A DNA stretch of 64,000 nt, from assembly GCF_019320115.1 (NCBI RefSeq), contig NC_089584.1, forward strand, positions 71,951,533 to 72,015,532, given 5' to 3'. Within the stretch, counting starts at the first letter, position 1, and each line of letters starts with the position of its first letter. The DNA comes from Miscanthus floridulus (lineage: Eukaryota; Streptophyta; Magnoliopsida; Poales; Poaceae). The position numbers and the translations under genes are program-made. Shown in pieces: positions 33,548 to 45,641 of the stretch. The notes beneath the pieces are model-generated. The model worked only from the letters and a program-made list of their open reading frames with translations. It was not told where the DNA came from and did no database searches.

Positions 33548-35295
33548 GATGTAGCTCGGAGAGCTATCGGACTCGGTAGACTATGAGGGGGCCACGATGG
33601 TGGAGGAGACCAGCTCTTGATGGGAGTAGATCCGACGACGATGAGCGTACCCCGTGATGGCGAGCGGGACCACATTGGGGCTGGCGATGGTGAGCAAACC
33701 ATCGGTGCCAATGGCGTTAGCGTCGTCGTTGAGAGTGATGAGGAGAGTAATGGTAGCCTAGGAGATGCTGTGTAAGAGCACGACAAGAATGCCAATCTCC
33801 CATGACTAGACATCGGTGCCGCCTCCACTAACAACAACCCAGGGTACGCCATCGGCCCCGACTCCGTTGAACCACTAGAGAAAGCGGGGACTATAGCCAG
33901 TCCTCCCTTCCTCGATGTGGACCTATAGCGATTCTTGGGGATGGCCTTCATGGCAACCGATAGGGAGGCGGAGGTGGGGCCTTTGCAAGGCGAGGCGAGG
34001 GCTTTTGTGCAATGCAAGGTGGAATGAAACAATTGGAGCGATGCCAGGCTTTATGTATACACAGGGATGGTAGGGCTTCTAAGGCAAGATAAAGATTTAC
34101 TTTTTCCAAACCGCTGCATGTCGCCTTAGGTGCCATCGTACTACCTCAGGAATCACAACCGTATTACACCGGGGAAGGCGTGTGTGATCGGAGGTGCAGG
34201 AGTAATGGCGTTCCCAACCGTCCTCTGCAAAAATAGAGCACATCTCGTCCATTTACATTGATGAGACAGCACAATGATATCAAATGTATGGCCTACGAAC
34301 TTTCTATCTAGGCAAGACATGTTTCGATGAACTCCTCTCGACATGGTTGTTGCAAGTTCAACAAGTTTTATCTTTTTTTTGAAACAAAGTTCAACAAATT
34401 TTATCAGATACATGCCAACAAGACGAGTTGGGTTCACCATAGGTCCATAGATCAAAGCTACTCATACTACTGATACTACAAACAAATGCATACATATTGC
34501 TATGACACTCAAAACTACGAACGACACGTTTTCTATCCGACACGTTCAAATATATGGTGGAAGGACTTTCTTACGTGCGTAGTAGAATTTCAACACCTAT
34601 GGCTACTCTATGATGCATTTAGGCTAGGCTTGCTCCTCTCAAACAAACCTTATGTGGTTGCCAAGATTGAGATATGTTCGGCCCAATTAGATTCACTATG
34701 CTCGAACCATCATGTGCGCATGACGATAATTGTATACGATACTTTGTGAAGAAAAATATTTGCACAAATGTGCACATTACATGCATAATAAGAGGATATC
34801 AGTGCTACTAGATAGAAAGATAATGACAAACCAGACTTCATATATATTTGGATTACTAAAATGATACGAGTATAGACTACATAACCATGCCTTCATCTGC
34901 CATAATAATAAGAGGAGAGCAGTGCCATCCCACTACTCAAAGTCATCCAACTACTACTTAGACATACTATTTCTAGCTATAGATGATTAACATGAATTCA
35001 TACTAATTCTAATGGCACCTGGCAGCAAACTAGTCCTAACTACATATGTTGACATGACTTGATACTACTAATGAGGAGTGCCATCCCACACCTCTATGCA
35101 AGTCATGCAACAAGGGCACTAATAGGTGCGAATAAAATCTAATGCCTACAAGGTAAACTGGCCTTGGTTGAAGCCCACAAACCTCTCTGCCTCGGTGAAC
35201 CGGTGTAGCTGGATGACCCCTTCAGGCCATCTAGCCCTGGTTCCTCGCTAGGGTGTGATGGTAGGCAATGTTCTTGCCATCGGTGTAGGTGCCAT

Positions 35296-35649
35296 CTAGA
35301 GGGCATGTGCCCTCACTAGCACATGTGCCCTAGCGTCGGTCTTGATCCAACCATGGGCCATACGATTGGGACAGACAGGGCATGCCAGGCCACCATACGG
35401 GCTAATGCATAAGAATAGATTCGAGCCTAGGGGAAAAGGCGCTACGTAGCTGTGTAGACGATCATCCTCTGAGGCTATCGTGACATAGCCCAGAGAGCCA
35501 TCGGACTCAGCCTCAGCCTTAGCCAATATGTCAGTAATGGCCTCAGTCTTAGCCTCGTCATCAGCCTCAATGGATGGCGAGGGGGACTGCAATAATGTAA
35601 GTGACTCGCCCACATGGGGAACGGATCTAGCAACGGTGAGCGGGACCAC
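35296..35649 (-). CDS. Small zf-XS-like zinc-finger ORF, copy B
   Basis: 117-codon frame on the minus strand, a diverged copy of the ORF at 33287-33547. Shared pattern: DDRLHSY, then SPYGGLACPVCPNRMAHGW and DARAHVLVRAHAL before an earlier stop, so it lacks the ARHHALV end of copy A. Upstream residues are acidic and Ala rich (DDEAKTEAITDILAKAEAES). The shared residues are the putative metal ligands Cys-x2-Cys and His. The ORF at 35475-35903 in another frame probably belongs to the same decayed coding region. Confidence 0.35.
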   Translation of the reverse strand: MVPLTVARSVPHVGESLTLLQSPSPSIEADDEAKTEAITDILAKAEAESDGSLGYVTIASEDDRLHSYVAPFPLGSNLFLCISPYGGLACPVCPNRMAHGWIKTDARAHVLVRAHAL

Positions 35650-36005
35650 ACTAGGGCCGGTGGTGGCAAGCGAACCACTAGTGCTGATGGCATCAGCATT
35701 GTCGCTAAGGTCGATGGGGAGAGTAGTAGCCTAGGAGATGGCATGAGTCCAGGTGATGGGAATGCCAATCTACGGGGACTGGACGTCACCACCGCCTCCA
35801 CCGACACCAACCCGGGGTGCACCATCGGCCCCACCTCCACCGAACCACTGGAGGAGGTGGGGACTGCAACTGAGCCACCGACGACCTTCATGGCAACCAA
35901 CAAGGTGGTGGAGGTGGGTGGCGAGGATAGGGCTTTTGTGCAATGGAAGGTGGAATGGGAAACGATTGGAATTGGGGTGAGGCTAGGCTTTATGTATACA
36001 CAAGG

Positions 36006-36105
36006 ACGCTGGCTTCTAAGGCAAGATACTCCATAAAGATTTATTTATACATAGGGATGCTAGGGCTTCTAAGGCAAGATACTCTGTGAAGATTTATCTT
36101 TCCTA
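36006..36105 (+). repeat. Short tandem duplication in repeat unit B
   Basis: A roughly 50-bp segment ending GCTTCTAAGGCAAGATACTC occurs twice in a row (about 36010-36030 and 36062-36083 anchors), once in unit A. Confidence 0.5.
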
Positions 36106-36754
36106 GAGGTGGGTGCCATCGTGCTTCCTTCAGAATCACAACCATATTGCACCGGCAGCTGTAAAAACAAAGCACATCTCCTCCATTTACGCCGATGAGA
36201 TAGCGCGAGTCTCGGCATGAGTCTTGGCTTTTAATTTAGGAGTAATTCCAAAAAGAAAGTAACATTTTTCATAATGTATGACATGGGGTCGGGAGTACAT
36301 TTGCACAAATGCGAACAACACTTAGACTATTCGAAGCGTTCAAATATACGGTGAGAGGACTTTCTTGCTTGTGCAATAGAATTTCAAAACCTATGGCTAC
36401 TATGTTCTACATTTAGGCCAAGCTTGCTCCTCTTAAAGAAACCTTGCATGGTTGCCGAGTGTGAAGTGAATGCAGGAGGAAAGCTAGACAGGAGTGAATC
36501 AGAGAAAATTTAAGAGATTTTGACCACCATGATAGTGTTGAGACTTGAAAGCCTGATGTGGTTGTGATCGGTCTTTTCACTCCTATCCAAGTAGTCATGA
36601 TAGTCGAGGGGTGGACTAAAGAGTGAGTCTTGTTCAGATGAACTCCTCGCTGCATGGTTGTTGCAAGTTCAACAATTTTTATCAGACACATTTAAATAAG
36701 ACAAGTTGGGTTCACGACGGATCAGAGCCACTCATTTATTTTGAGCATGATTAG

Positions 36755-38021
36755 TGTTGGTATTTCTTAATGTCTTTAAAAGTTAATCCATGAGCGTACA
36801 AAATTACCATTGTAGCTTTCACCCAAAAGTATTTAGGGTATCGTATTTCCACAGGCAACAAAGGTATTTCTTTTAACTAATTCGTCCAAGGATAACACAA
36901 GGGGTAAAGTTGGAAATGGTAGAGATGGATTCCTATAGCTTTTGGGTCTATGAGAAGATAAACTCTACTTCTACTTGCTTACTTCGCGACTGGCTTACAC
37001 CTGGTCTACCAAGCGATACCGGCCTATGGCCCTATGTCGTACCCGAACGTGGGGGATTACAAGGGACAGACAAGGCTATCACCACTTGCTACCTACCCCT
37101 CAACCAGAGGGCATGAGGCAAACAAAGGTAGCCTCTAGCCTAGACACCATGTCTACGCTATCGACTACTACTCTAGCATTAGCTAGGAACATCTATCTTT
37201 ATCAGGAGTCCTCTACTAGAGCATCCACCACGAGGACGAACGACGAACCCATAAACAAGTAAAAGTATAGCTTAACTACTTAAAGACTTTGAATCATAAG
37301 AATCATGAACACTTACTAAATACCCAAACTCTTCGCACACATCTCTCCCAATTTCTCTTCTAGAGCTAGCTAGGGCATAAGCCCATTGAGTAGTGTTGCT
37401 CTTGCTCTTGCTTTGGTGCTCTTCCTCTCTTGTGTGTTGTTGGAATGAGGGAGGAAAGGTCCTCCTTTTATAGGTGGAGAGGAAGGGTGTATTCCTTAGA
37501 ATATTCCTTGGATCCCTTCAAATGGAAGGTGCAAACTACCCTTAGCATTGAATTTGCCGCCTTCCTCGCCTGGACCGCCCTTGGAGAGACGGTATGAATC
37601 GACCCATTAAGTTTGGGCCTGAATGGGGCCACTAGGGGTGTGTCCACACCCCCACTAGAGACTTTGGGCCCCATCTTCGATTGGTCGACTCCTTTGGTTC
37701 TCTTGAGTGGGTCCATGTGGGTGCTCGAGAAAGATGAAGCGATTTGCTTTGGGTTTAGCCTTATTCTCCTCTCGTTTGGGCCCTATTTGGCCTGGTTGTG
37801 GGCCTCTCTCCTTTGGGCTTGTGTACAATGGTATATGTGCTTTGTTCTCTTGCACATTCTAGCCCTTTTATGTGTATTCTCACAAATGCCCTCCTGCAAA
37901 TGAATAAACACCAAAACTCTTGGAATTCATTAGTTATAAACCCTATTTCTAAGTTTGGTGTTCTTTTTAGCAAGTTTTATATAAATGTTGGCAGTAAAAA
38001 GTATGACTTATGGACTACCAA
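36755..38021 (-). repeat. 3' LTR of minus-strand element
   Basis: Begins TGTTGGTATTTCTTAATG and ends near ACTACCAACT, where the final base differs from the CCAACA of the other LTR. It contains about 80 bp near 37580-37665 that the other LTR lacks. Confidence 0.8.
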
Positions 38022-41000
38022 CTCATGATGGGGGTGGTTGCTCCATGGAGTGAACTTGAAACTATCCACCGACCTATGCAAGGATGTAAGGGGCCCCGCT
38101 CGATCCTTTTGCTGGAATAGACTAGATTAGGAGCTCCATTGGATCGTGTGGTTTGACCCACGCATCATAGCACATGCTCACATGCTGAAGGAACTCTAGA
38201 AGATGAAATGGGTGGTTCTAAGGTTGGAGTTAGAGAAGAGGAATGGGGAGATGCCATCCTTGAAGACGACCGTTTCTTACAGCTCGATGAGATGGCGATG
38301 GGTCCCGTCCTGCACGCTCACTTTGACTACTGCCTGCTGCTACTTTTAGCTGGTGGCATAGATTGATGGGTCAAACTACCTAGATAGAGATGGTTGTGGT
38401 GGTGGTGGCGGTGTAGTCGAGCCAGACTAGGGATGACAGTGAGTTCCAGCGGTGGCAGCCTAGACCAAGTTGGGTAGCGACTTGTGCTGGCTCGCCACCA
38501 CACGGATGAGAGGCAGGCGCGGATCAAACCAATCGACCCTAAGGTTCTAGCTGTTCTGATCCACTAACCTATGCGCCTTGATGGATCGAAAGAGGGGCCC
38601 ATTAGGGTCATTTTTTGGGCCAGTTCACCGAATCGATGGGCCAAACCACACCACTCGTATTTTTACCGCCAACAAATTCCCCCACACTTAGCCCTTTGCT
38701 CATCCTTGAGTAAAGTTAAGGACTATGATGGATCATCTCCTTGATATGACATCTGCATACAAGTTATTCCAAGCTTCACCTGTACTTATGAACTTTGGAT
38801 TGTCTACCACATTATCTTGGGTAATTGAATAATGGAACAACATGGATTCCAATCCCCTTGCATCAATCAGTTTAGAAACTTGGGTTTTCATGTGAATTTG
38901 AAAAATGTAAACATAGCTTAGCTCGTCAAATGATTCTCTCGGATCGCTCATATATGTGTTTGGTTCCTCACCAAGGCATATCATAGTGTTGCCTTCTTTC
39001 TTTCCTACTTCTAAAAAGCTTATATGGATCTTTGGGTAGGGAAAGATATGAAGGCATACTTACTCTACATATTTTGTTAAGTCAAATCTCAGATCAAGGA
39101 GAAAAGATGCCATACCCTTAGATCAAGAAGTGCAAGTGTGTGGATAAAATAATTCTAAATCTATACTATACTCCTTTTGTAGATATGATCTCTCTCTAGC
39201 TTTTTATTTTGAGACATGGCTATCTTTTTCATTTTTTTTTCTTTTTATGAGCCTTCATGTGCTCATGTTTTTTTTTCAATACCTTGGGACCTTCATGTGC
39301 CCCTTTTTTTTCTTTTTTTCTTTTTGGACCTTCATGTGTCCATTTTTTTTCTTTTTCATACTTTTGTATAGCCCATGCCTTTTAAACCATATATTGAGAG
39401 AGATCACTATTTTGTAGAACATGGAGTATTTTCCTGACAAATATTTTTTCTACTCCAGTGTAGTAGGAGAGTTGTTTTGGGTGGATGGAGGCATGTTTTA
39501 GCATATTCCCAGTGTAGGAATAGCTTTAATATATGTGGCATGTACGTGATCTTGATCTTGGGGGCATGATAACTTTCTCAACAAGGGTCAACAAGACTTG
39601 ACAAAACTCAATGCAGGAATAAGTAACATAATTTTGGAGGTTTTAAGTTCTATTCACTAGATATGGCTTTGGTAGGAATTTGAACTTCATTGAGGAGCAT
39701 GCTATTTAAATTTTGCTTTTGTAAAATAAATCCCAAGTTCTTCACATGAGAGAGCAAGGTCCATTTTTATCCTACTATATCACATATTCCAATTACTTTA
39801 GATAATATGGGGTCCCTATGATGAGTTGTCCACAAGTTTAGGAATATTAGCGAGGAATAAAGAGTATGCAAATTTAATCAAAGGATAGCATGGAGATGAA
39901 GCGGTATTGTTTTAAATCTGTTTAGTTTTAAATTTCAAAACTTAGGAGAGTTGAGGGTAGAGTTGCACAAACTAGCGTTGAAGAGAAGGAGCTGAGTCAG
40001 AGGTGGTTTGGCTAAACCAAAAGTTCAACCAATCCTTTCTTGAGCTATTTGTCCTATCCTTCTGCATGTTGGCTTAGTCGATGTTTGTGCAATGTGTTGG
40101 TGGGAGATCTCGAATGTGTGTTAATCATGCTTGAGAGATCTCCACACTTATTATTGTACCTACTTTTATTTAACAAAGAAAAACAAAAGAAACAAATAAG
40201 CAAGGGCTCTACCGGCTTGAACACCGAGGAGCCTAAAACTTATTTATTATTATTATTGCTCTCTTCTTTTTATTATTTATTATTACTATTATTATTATAA
40301 TTTTTTATTTTATTTTATTTTATGTGTTCACCCAACTTTTATCATTTAGCATAATCAAGGCTAAGGTAAAGTTTGCAAAAATAAACATAGCCTTGATTTA
40401 TCTCCATAGTAAATTACTTCTATTGTTTATGAAAGTAATACTCATAGTTCATTAATCAAATTTAAACACCATGTCTAAGTTTGATTAAAGAAGGCAATTT
40501 TAACCTAAGCAACATGCTTAATTTAAAACGCCTATGGATGTACCTCTTGTGAATACATCCAAACCAGAGCATTATGACATAAACAAAAGAAGCATGGACT
40601 TTATGAGCAAGATTTTCTCATGGAGATGAAAATGGGTTGGTGAACATTTTATTTTCCTTTGCATACCTGAGTTTTACTTACCGGTAGCATGTGGATGGAG
40701 CTTCAAAGTTGGTACAATGGTTGCTTGGTTGCACATGGTCCAACTTAGGCGATCAACAAGGCTTAAGCCATACACACTGATGGTGTGTATAGATCATAAG
40801 CCTTGATGATAGCAAAGGTCTAGAAGAGGAGAATTCTCCTTCTCTATTCTTTTATTTCTCTCTCTTTTGTTTTCTATATATGAATATTATTTTTTATCAA
40901 AAAAATATATATTTTCTTTCTATCTTTTTTTTTCTCTCTTCTTTTTTATTTATCTCCTCTTTTTTTTCTGCAAGATAGAGCTGTCATCATTTTTTTCTTT

Positions 41001-41415
41001 TTTAACCAAGATGGCCTTTGTGTATGGAACTTGTGGTGAGATTTTCACCATCCTCCCCCACACTTAGACTTTTGTGTAAAAGTCAAGTGTCTCCTCTTGA
41101 GTGTGTTCCATTACCAAAGAGCGTCGAGGCATATGGTTGATATAGCTTCCATGTTCTCTAGCATTGTATGTACCCTTGTTCTTCTTAATCTTAACCTGAA
41201 ATGGTTAACGACCAAGAATACCTGAAGGTGCATACTAACATGACAACATGTTTCTTGCTTTTATTAAAAAGGAAAGGTTTTTTGATGATAAGCTAGGGTA
41301 TCTCCTTGCATTGCTTGATTTATGGTCTTAAGCTTGACCATGGGAACTTCATCTTGCATCTATCAATGGTGGTGTAGTTCCCAGCTTCACTAAGCATAAA
41401 TCATTGTCGCTCAAG
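38022..41415 (-). other. Long non-coding 3' part of minus-strand element
   Basis: 3.4 kb without a recognised domain. It includes T-rich low-complexity tracts (39200-39370, with CCTTCATGTG three times), a TTA/TTTTA microsatellite (40235-40322) and another T-rich tract (40850-41000). A minus frame at 38733-38984 (MICLGEEPNTYM...) has balanced composition and may be a remnant coding piece, but I do not recognise it. Confidence 0.5.
40235..40322 (+). repeat. TTA / TTTTA microsatellite
   Basis: Imperfect runs of TTA and TTTTA over about 90 bp inside the minus-strand element. Confidence 0.75.
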
Positions 41416-43085
41416 CTACAAGGTTAGTACCACAACACATCTACAAGATCTGTAAAATTTGTGATAAACAAAGACATCTACCACCATCCTCCTAAAAAGT
41501 TTGGAAACAAGGAGTGATGGGTGTTTGTTTTCCTCATAGAAGCAAGTGGTACTAAGCAACATGTCCATGGAACAAAAGTTTTCTTTCTTGAAGGATACAT
41601 CATGTATGATCACTGCTGAATCTCGACCATTGAGAACAATGTTTGGATGGCTAGATGGACATGACTTGGGTTCGAGTGAGGCTGACGATGATCATTTAGT
41701 TTCATAAGCAAGCTTAGGTGAAACGAATGAGGATATAAACTTTACCTCCTCAAACTAGTCATGATTGGAATGCTGCTTTGCAATTGGATTTTCTAGGCAA
41801 GAGATAGGTGTGGCAAAAGCAGTTTCTTCCAACTTTTTTAAGGCTCCCGTGGGAAGGTTTTTCTTGGATAAGATTTTCCAAAGGGTAGCCTATGAGAATA
41901 TCAAACTCAAGGATGGCATAGATATGGAAGTCTATGAAAACCTCAATTTTGTTAATTATGACTGGCACGGCCCTGGCGATCCTAGAACACTCAAAAAATA
42001 GTCCCAAAGGAATTTTGAAGAGTTTATTGGTCGGGACTAGCGGCATGTTACCCAAAAGGTTTTTCGCTAGGGATTCTAACATGATACTAGTCCCAACTAT
42101 GGGGTTGTGTAGGGCTTCTATGTTTGTTTCCCTTAACGAGCAAGGTATGGTCGTGGAAGGTGGAATAATCTAAATTGCTTCAGAAGAATGTTTCACTTCC
42201 ATTAACCATTCCTTTGATGGTTCCACTCTAGGGGAAACTTCCTTTGAGTGCTTTTCGTGCTGTGATATCTTTGAGGTATTGCCATAATCCTCAAATTTGA
42301 TAGGAAACTCCAAAGGATGAAGTACGCTTTCCTTTGGTGTTCATGGTTCGAGTGAGGGCTCATGAGTCGAACCTATGGATGGTATGTGTTTGGCTTCGAC
42401 CGATGAGGACTCCTCAACACTTGACATGACTTTTGCCTGGAGGGATTTGGTTCTTATGACAAAAGAAGTGTGTTTGTCTATGAAGTTTTCAAGGAATTCT
42501 ACTTGTTCCATCATAGGTTTGTGTGTGAAACGACCTCCGACAGTCACATCTAAGCATAGGTCAGCATCTATGTCGAGACCTGAACAAAAGAGACTCAAAA
42601 ACACCATCGGGTAAAGACAAATCTAGGCCGATTTGTATTAACGTTGAAAACCAAGCCCATGCTACAATATAGATTCCTTCTCGCATTGCTCAAAGTTGAG
42701 GATTGCCCTTGGTAGAGAGTCGATACAAGACATGGGGAAAAAATGCAAGACAAAACTTGTCTTTAAGTTCATCCCAGTCCCCATCCATACTTTCTATGGC
42801 AAACAGGTACCATTGCTTCGCCTTTCCCATGAGGGAGAAGGGAAACAATTTCCACCTTAGTGTTTCTTGTGACATGCCTAAGATGCTCAGGCATGAACAC
42901 ATCTCCTTGAACTCATGCAAGTGTTGGTAGGGGTTTTCATCATCATGCCCTGAGAAGGGTAGTGCCCAAACCATGGCTATTAAGCCAGGGTGAAGTTCAT
43001 AGCTAGATGAAAACTTTGGTTTTGAAAGTGGTTTAGGGAACTCCCCGTTTGAAGCAGAAGGGTACGGATTTGGTGTAGGCTTCAT
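41416..43085 (-). pseudogene. Gag and protease-like ORFs of minus-strand element
   Basis: Gag (42690-43085): HPGLIAMVWALPFSG, HLHEFKEMCSCLSILGM and GKAKQWYLFAIES, the retrotransposon gag core pattern (KLFPFSL...AKQWY). Next frame (42341-42607): GLDIDADLCLDVTVGGRF and a FLENFIDKHTS segment, which I recall as conserved in grass gag-only retroelements. Protease-like region (41759-42082): RAVPVIINKIEVFIDFHIY and LEFDILIGYPLENLI. C-terminal piece (41416-41613): SKLFRRMVVDVFVYHKF. The segments lie in different frames or are separated by stops, so the ORF is decayed. Reverse transcriptase is absent; such elements depend on a partner. Confidence 0.7.
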
Positions 43086-43202
43086 GGTAATAGAAAGAAA
43101 AATAAAATATTTTTGTTTTTATAAAATAAAAGATATAGATACAACGATGAACTAGGCATGAAGAAAATAGCAACCGTTCACTGGCAACAGCGCTAGAAAG
43201 CT

Positions 43203-44392
43203 TGTTGGTATTTCTTAACGTCTATAGAAGTTAATTCACAAGCGTACGGAATTACCATTGTAGCTTTCACCAGGAAGTATTTAGGGTATTGTATTTCCAT
43301 AGGGAACGGAGGTATTTCTTCTAACTAATTCATCCAAGGACAACACAAGGGGTAAAGTTGGAAAAGGTAGAGACGAATTCCTATGGCTTTTGGGTCTATG
43401 AGAAGATAAACTCCACTTCTGCTTGCTTACTTCGGGCACCGGCTTACACCTGGTCTGCCAAGTGATATAGGCCTACGGCTCTATGTCGTACTTGAACATG
43501 GGGGATTACAAGGGATGGATAGGACTGTCACCACTTGCCGCCTAACCCTCAAATAGAGGGCACAAGACAAACAAAGGTAGCCTCTAGCATAGACACCACA
43601 TCTACGCTATCGACTACTACTCTAGCATTAGCTAGGAACATCTATATTTATTAGGAGTCCTCTACTAGAGCATCTACCATGGGGATGGATGACAAACCCA
43701 CAAACAAGTAAAAGTATAGCTTAACTACTCAAAGACTTTGAATCATAAGAATCATGAACACCTACTAAATACCCGAACTCTTCCCTCACATCTCTCACTA
43801 TTTCTCTTCAAGAGCTAGCTAGGGCATAATCCCATTTAAGTAGTGTTGCTCTTGCTCTTGCTTTGGTGCTCTTCCTCACTTGTGTGTTGTTGGAATGAGG
43901 GAGGAGAGGTCCTCCTTTAATAAGTGAAGAGGAAGGGTGTATTCCTTAGAATATTCCTTAGATCCCTTCAAATGGAAGGTGCAAACAACCCTTAGCATTG
44001 AATTTGCCGCCTTCCTCACATAGACCACCCTTTGGGCCCCATCTTTGGTGGGTCGACTCCTTTGGGCCTCTTGAGTGGGTCCATGTGGGTGCCCGGCAAA
44101 GATGAAGCGATTTTCTTTGGGTTTAACCTTATTCTCCTCTCGTTTGGGCCTAGTTTTGACTAGTTGTGGGCCTCTCTCCTTTGGGCTTGTGTAGAATGGT
44201 ATTTGTGCTTTGTTCTCTTGCACATTTTTAGCACTTTTATGTATATTCCCACAAATGCCCTCTTGCAAATGAATAAACACCAAAATTCATGAAAATCGTT
44301 AGTTATAACCCCTATTTCTAAGTTTGGTGTTCTTTTTAGCAGGTTTTATATAAATGTTGGCGGTAAAAAGTGTGAGTTAAGGACCACCAACA
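43203..44392 (-). repeat. 5' LTR of minus-strand element
   Basis: TGTTGGTATTTCTTAACG to GGACCACCAACA. Clearly homologous to 36755-38021 throughout but shorter because of a deletion near 44025. Confidence 0.82.
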
Positions 44393-45451
44393 ATCAGAGC
44401 CACTCATGACTACTACCACTATTGATATGTGTTTGGTTCACTAAACCGAGGCACAAAACAACCATTGCACGGTTTCCAAGAGTGAGATGTGTCTGGCCCA
44501 GTCAGATTTTCAATGCTTAGACTATCACGTATGCAATGAGATAATGGTAAATGTTCCTTTGTGAATGAAGATGTTTGCACAAATGCGTACGACACATATA
44601 CTATTTAATGCATTCAAATATATAGTGGCAGGACTTTCTGGTTGCCAAGACTTGCTCCTTTCAAAGAAACCTTGTGCGGTTGCCAAGAGCGAAGTGAATG
44701 CGGGAAAGCTGGATAGTAGTGAATCAAAAAAAATTATAAGAGATTTTGACTACCATGACATGGTTGAGACTTGAAAAGTCTAGTGTGGTGGTGATAGGTA
44801 TTTTCACTCCTATCCAAGCAGTCACAACAGTCAAGGGGCAGACTGAACAGTGAAGAGGAGTTGCTTTTGTAAGCAATTTCTCTTGGTTGGTTTTGTAGGG
44901 ACATGCAACAGCTAGCTAGAGATGGGTACACTTTTTACCATCCGATGAAAGATCAAATGGATAGAGGTAGACTTTCTGGCATGTGCAGTAAAAAATGCAA
45001 CATCTATGCCTCCTCTATTGTGCATTAGATCAAGCCAAGACTTGTTCAAATGAACTCCTGCTGCATGTCTATTGCAAGTTCAACAATTTTTATCAAGCAC
45101 ATGCAAATAAGATGAGTTGGGTTCACCATGGAGCGGAGCCACTCATGACCACTACCACTACTAATATGTGTTTGGTTCACCAAACTGAGACACAAAGCAA
45201 CCATTGCACGATTGCTAGGAGTGAGATGTGTTTGGCCCAGTCAAATTTGCAATGCTCGTACTATCACATGTGCATCAAGATAATGGTAAATGTTCCTTTG
45301 TGATGCCCCAATAGTGTGTGCACTCCTTGCATTTGTGACAACACCAGAAACACAGAAAAAGAAAGCCCCCATGAGAGGAGAACAAGAACAGAGAAATACT
45401 AGCAAGGATTCCTCAAGACTATCAAGTTCCCTAGTTAGCATGACAGGGCTT
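44393..45451. repeat. Continuation of the duplicated repeat family
   Basis: Resumes the sequence interrupted by the minus-strand element (ATCAGAGCCACTCATGACTA). It holds at least two diverged copies of the non-coding tail also seen at 32290-33040 and 36300-36735, for example GAGCCACTCATGA(C)TACTACC at 44397 and 45136. No coding region is seen. The last 150 bp before 45452 are unassigned. Confidence 0.5.
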
Positions 45452-45641
45452 TGTTGATGGTAGTTAACAATCATTATAAACCATCAGTATAACATGCATA
45501 AGGGCATAAATATAATCACCAACAAAGGTCTTGGGGTTTAAACTAACAAATTCCATGAGTTTTGATGAATCTGTATTTTCTATAGGGTTTATCTAGAAAA
45601 CCATAAAGGTGGACCTAGATGTTAGAATTAATCACGCTTAT

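Larger units (their letters stand above)
32290..36735. repeat. Duplicated ~1.8-2 kb units of unknown type
   Basis: Two adjacent diverged units. Matching anchors: ATGCATAATAAGAGGATATC at 33016 and 34785; AGCAGTGCCATCCCACTACT at 33128 and 34919; GGGCTTTTGTGCAATG near 33998 and 35932; TTCAACA(A/T)TTTTATC tails near 34370 and 36670. The spacing is about 1770-1930 bp. Each unit carries a small minus-strand zf-XS-like ORF. A related non-coding tail reappears at 44393-45300. Whether this is a tandem gene family, a satellite-like repeat or cargo of the CACTA element is not clear. Confidence 0.6.
36755..44392 (-). mobile_element. Non-autonomous LTR retrotransposon (gag-protease only), minus strand
   Basis: Long LTRs at 36755-38021 and 43203-44392 (TGTTGG ... 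CCAACA). On the minus strand, directly after the right LTR, comes GCTTTCTAGCGCTGTTGCC, the position of the primer site, similar to the CTGGCGCCGTTGCCGGGG motif of related grass elements. Gag starts 117 bp later (Met at 43085). Gag and protease-like ORFs follow; RT, RNase H and integrase are not recognisable. A 15-bp direct repeat ATCAGAGCCACTCAT lies outside the right LTR and 20 bp outside the left LTR, rather than the expected adjacent 5-bp duplication. 7.6 kb in total. Confidence 0.8.

Noticed and set aside
40040..41067. Leu/Phe-rich ORFs
   Set aside because: Products of T-rich low-complexity and TTA microsatellite tracts.
32815..45200. Repeated CCACTCATGACTACTACCAC blocks as a possible CRISPR-like or satellite array
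   Set aside because: Copies are kilobases apart, diverged and of irregular spacing; this is a plant nuclear repeat family, not an array of short repeats and spacers.
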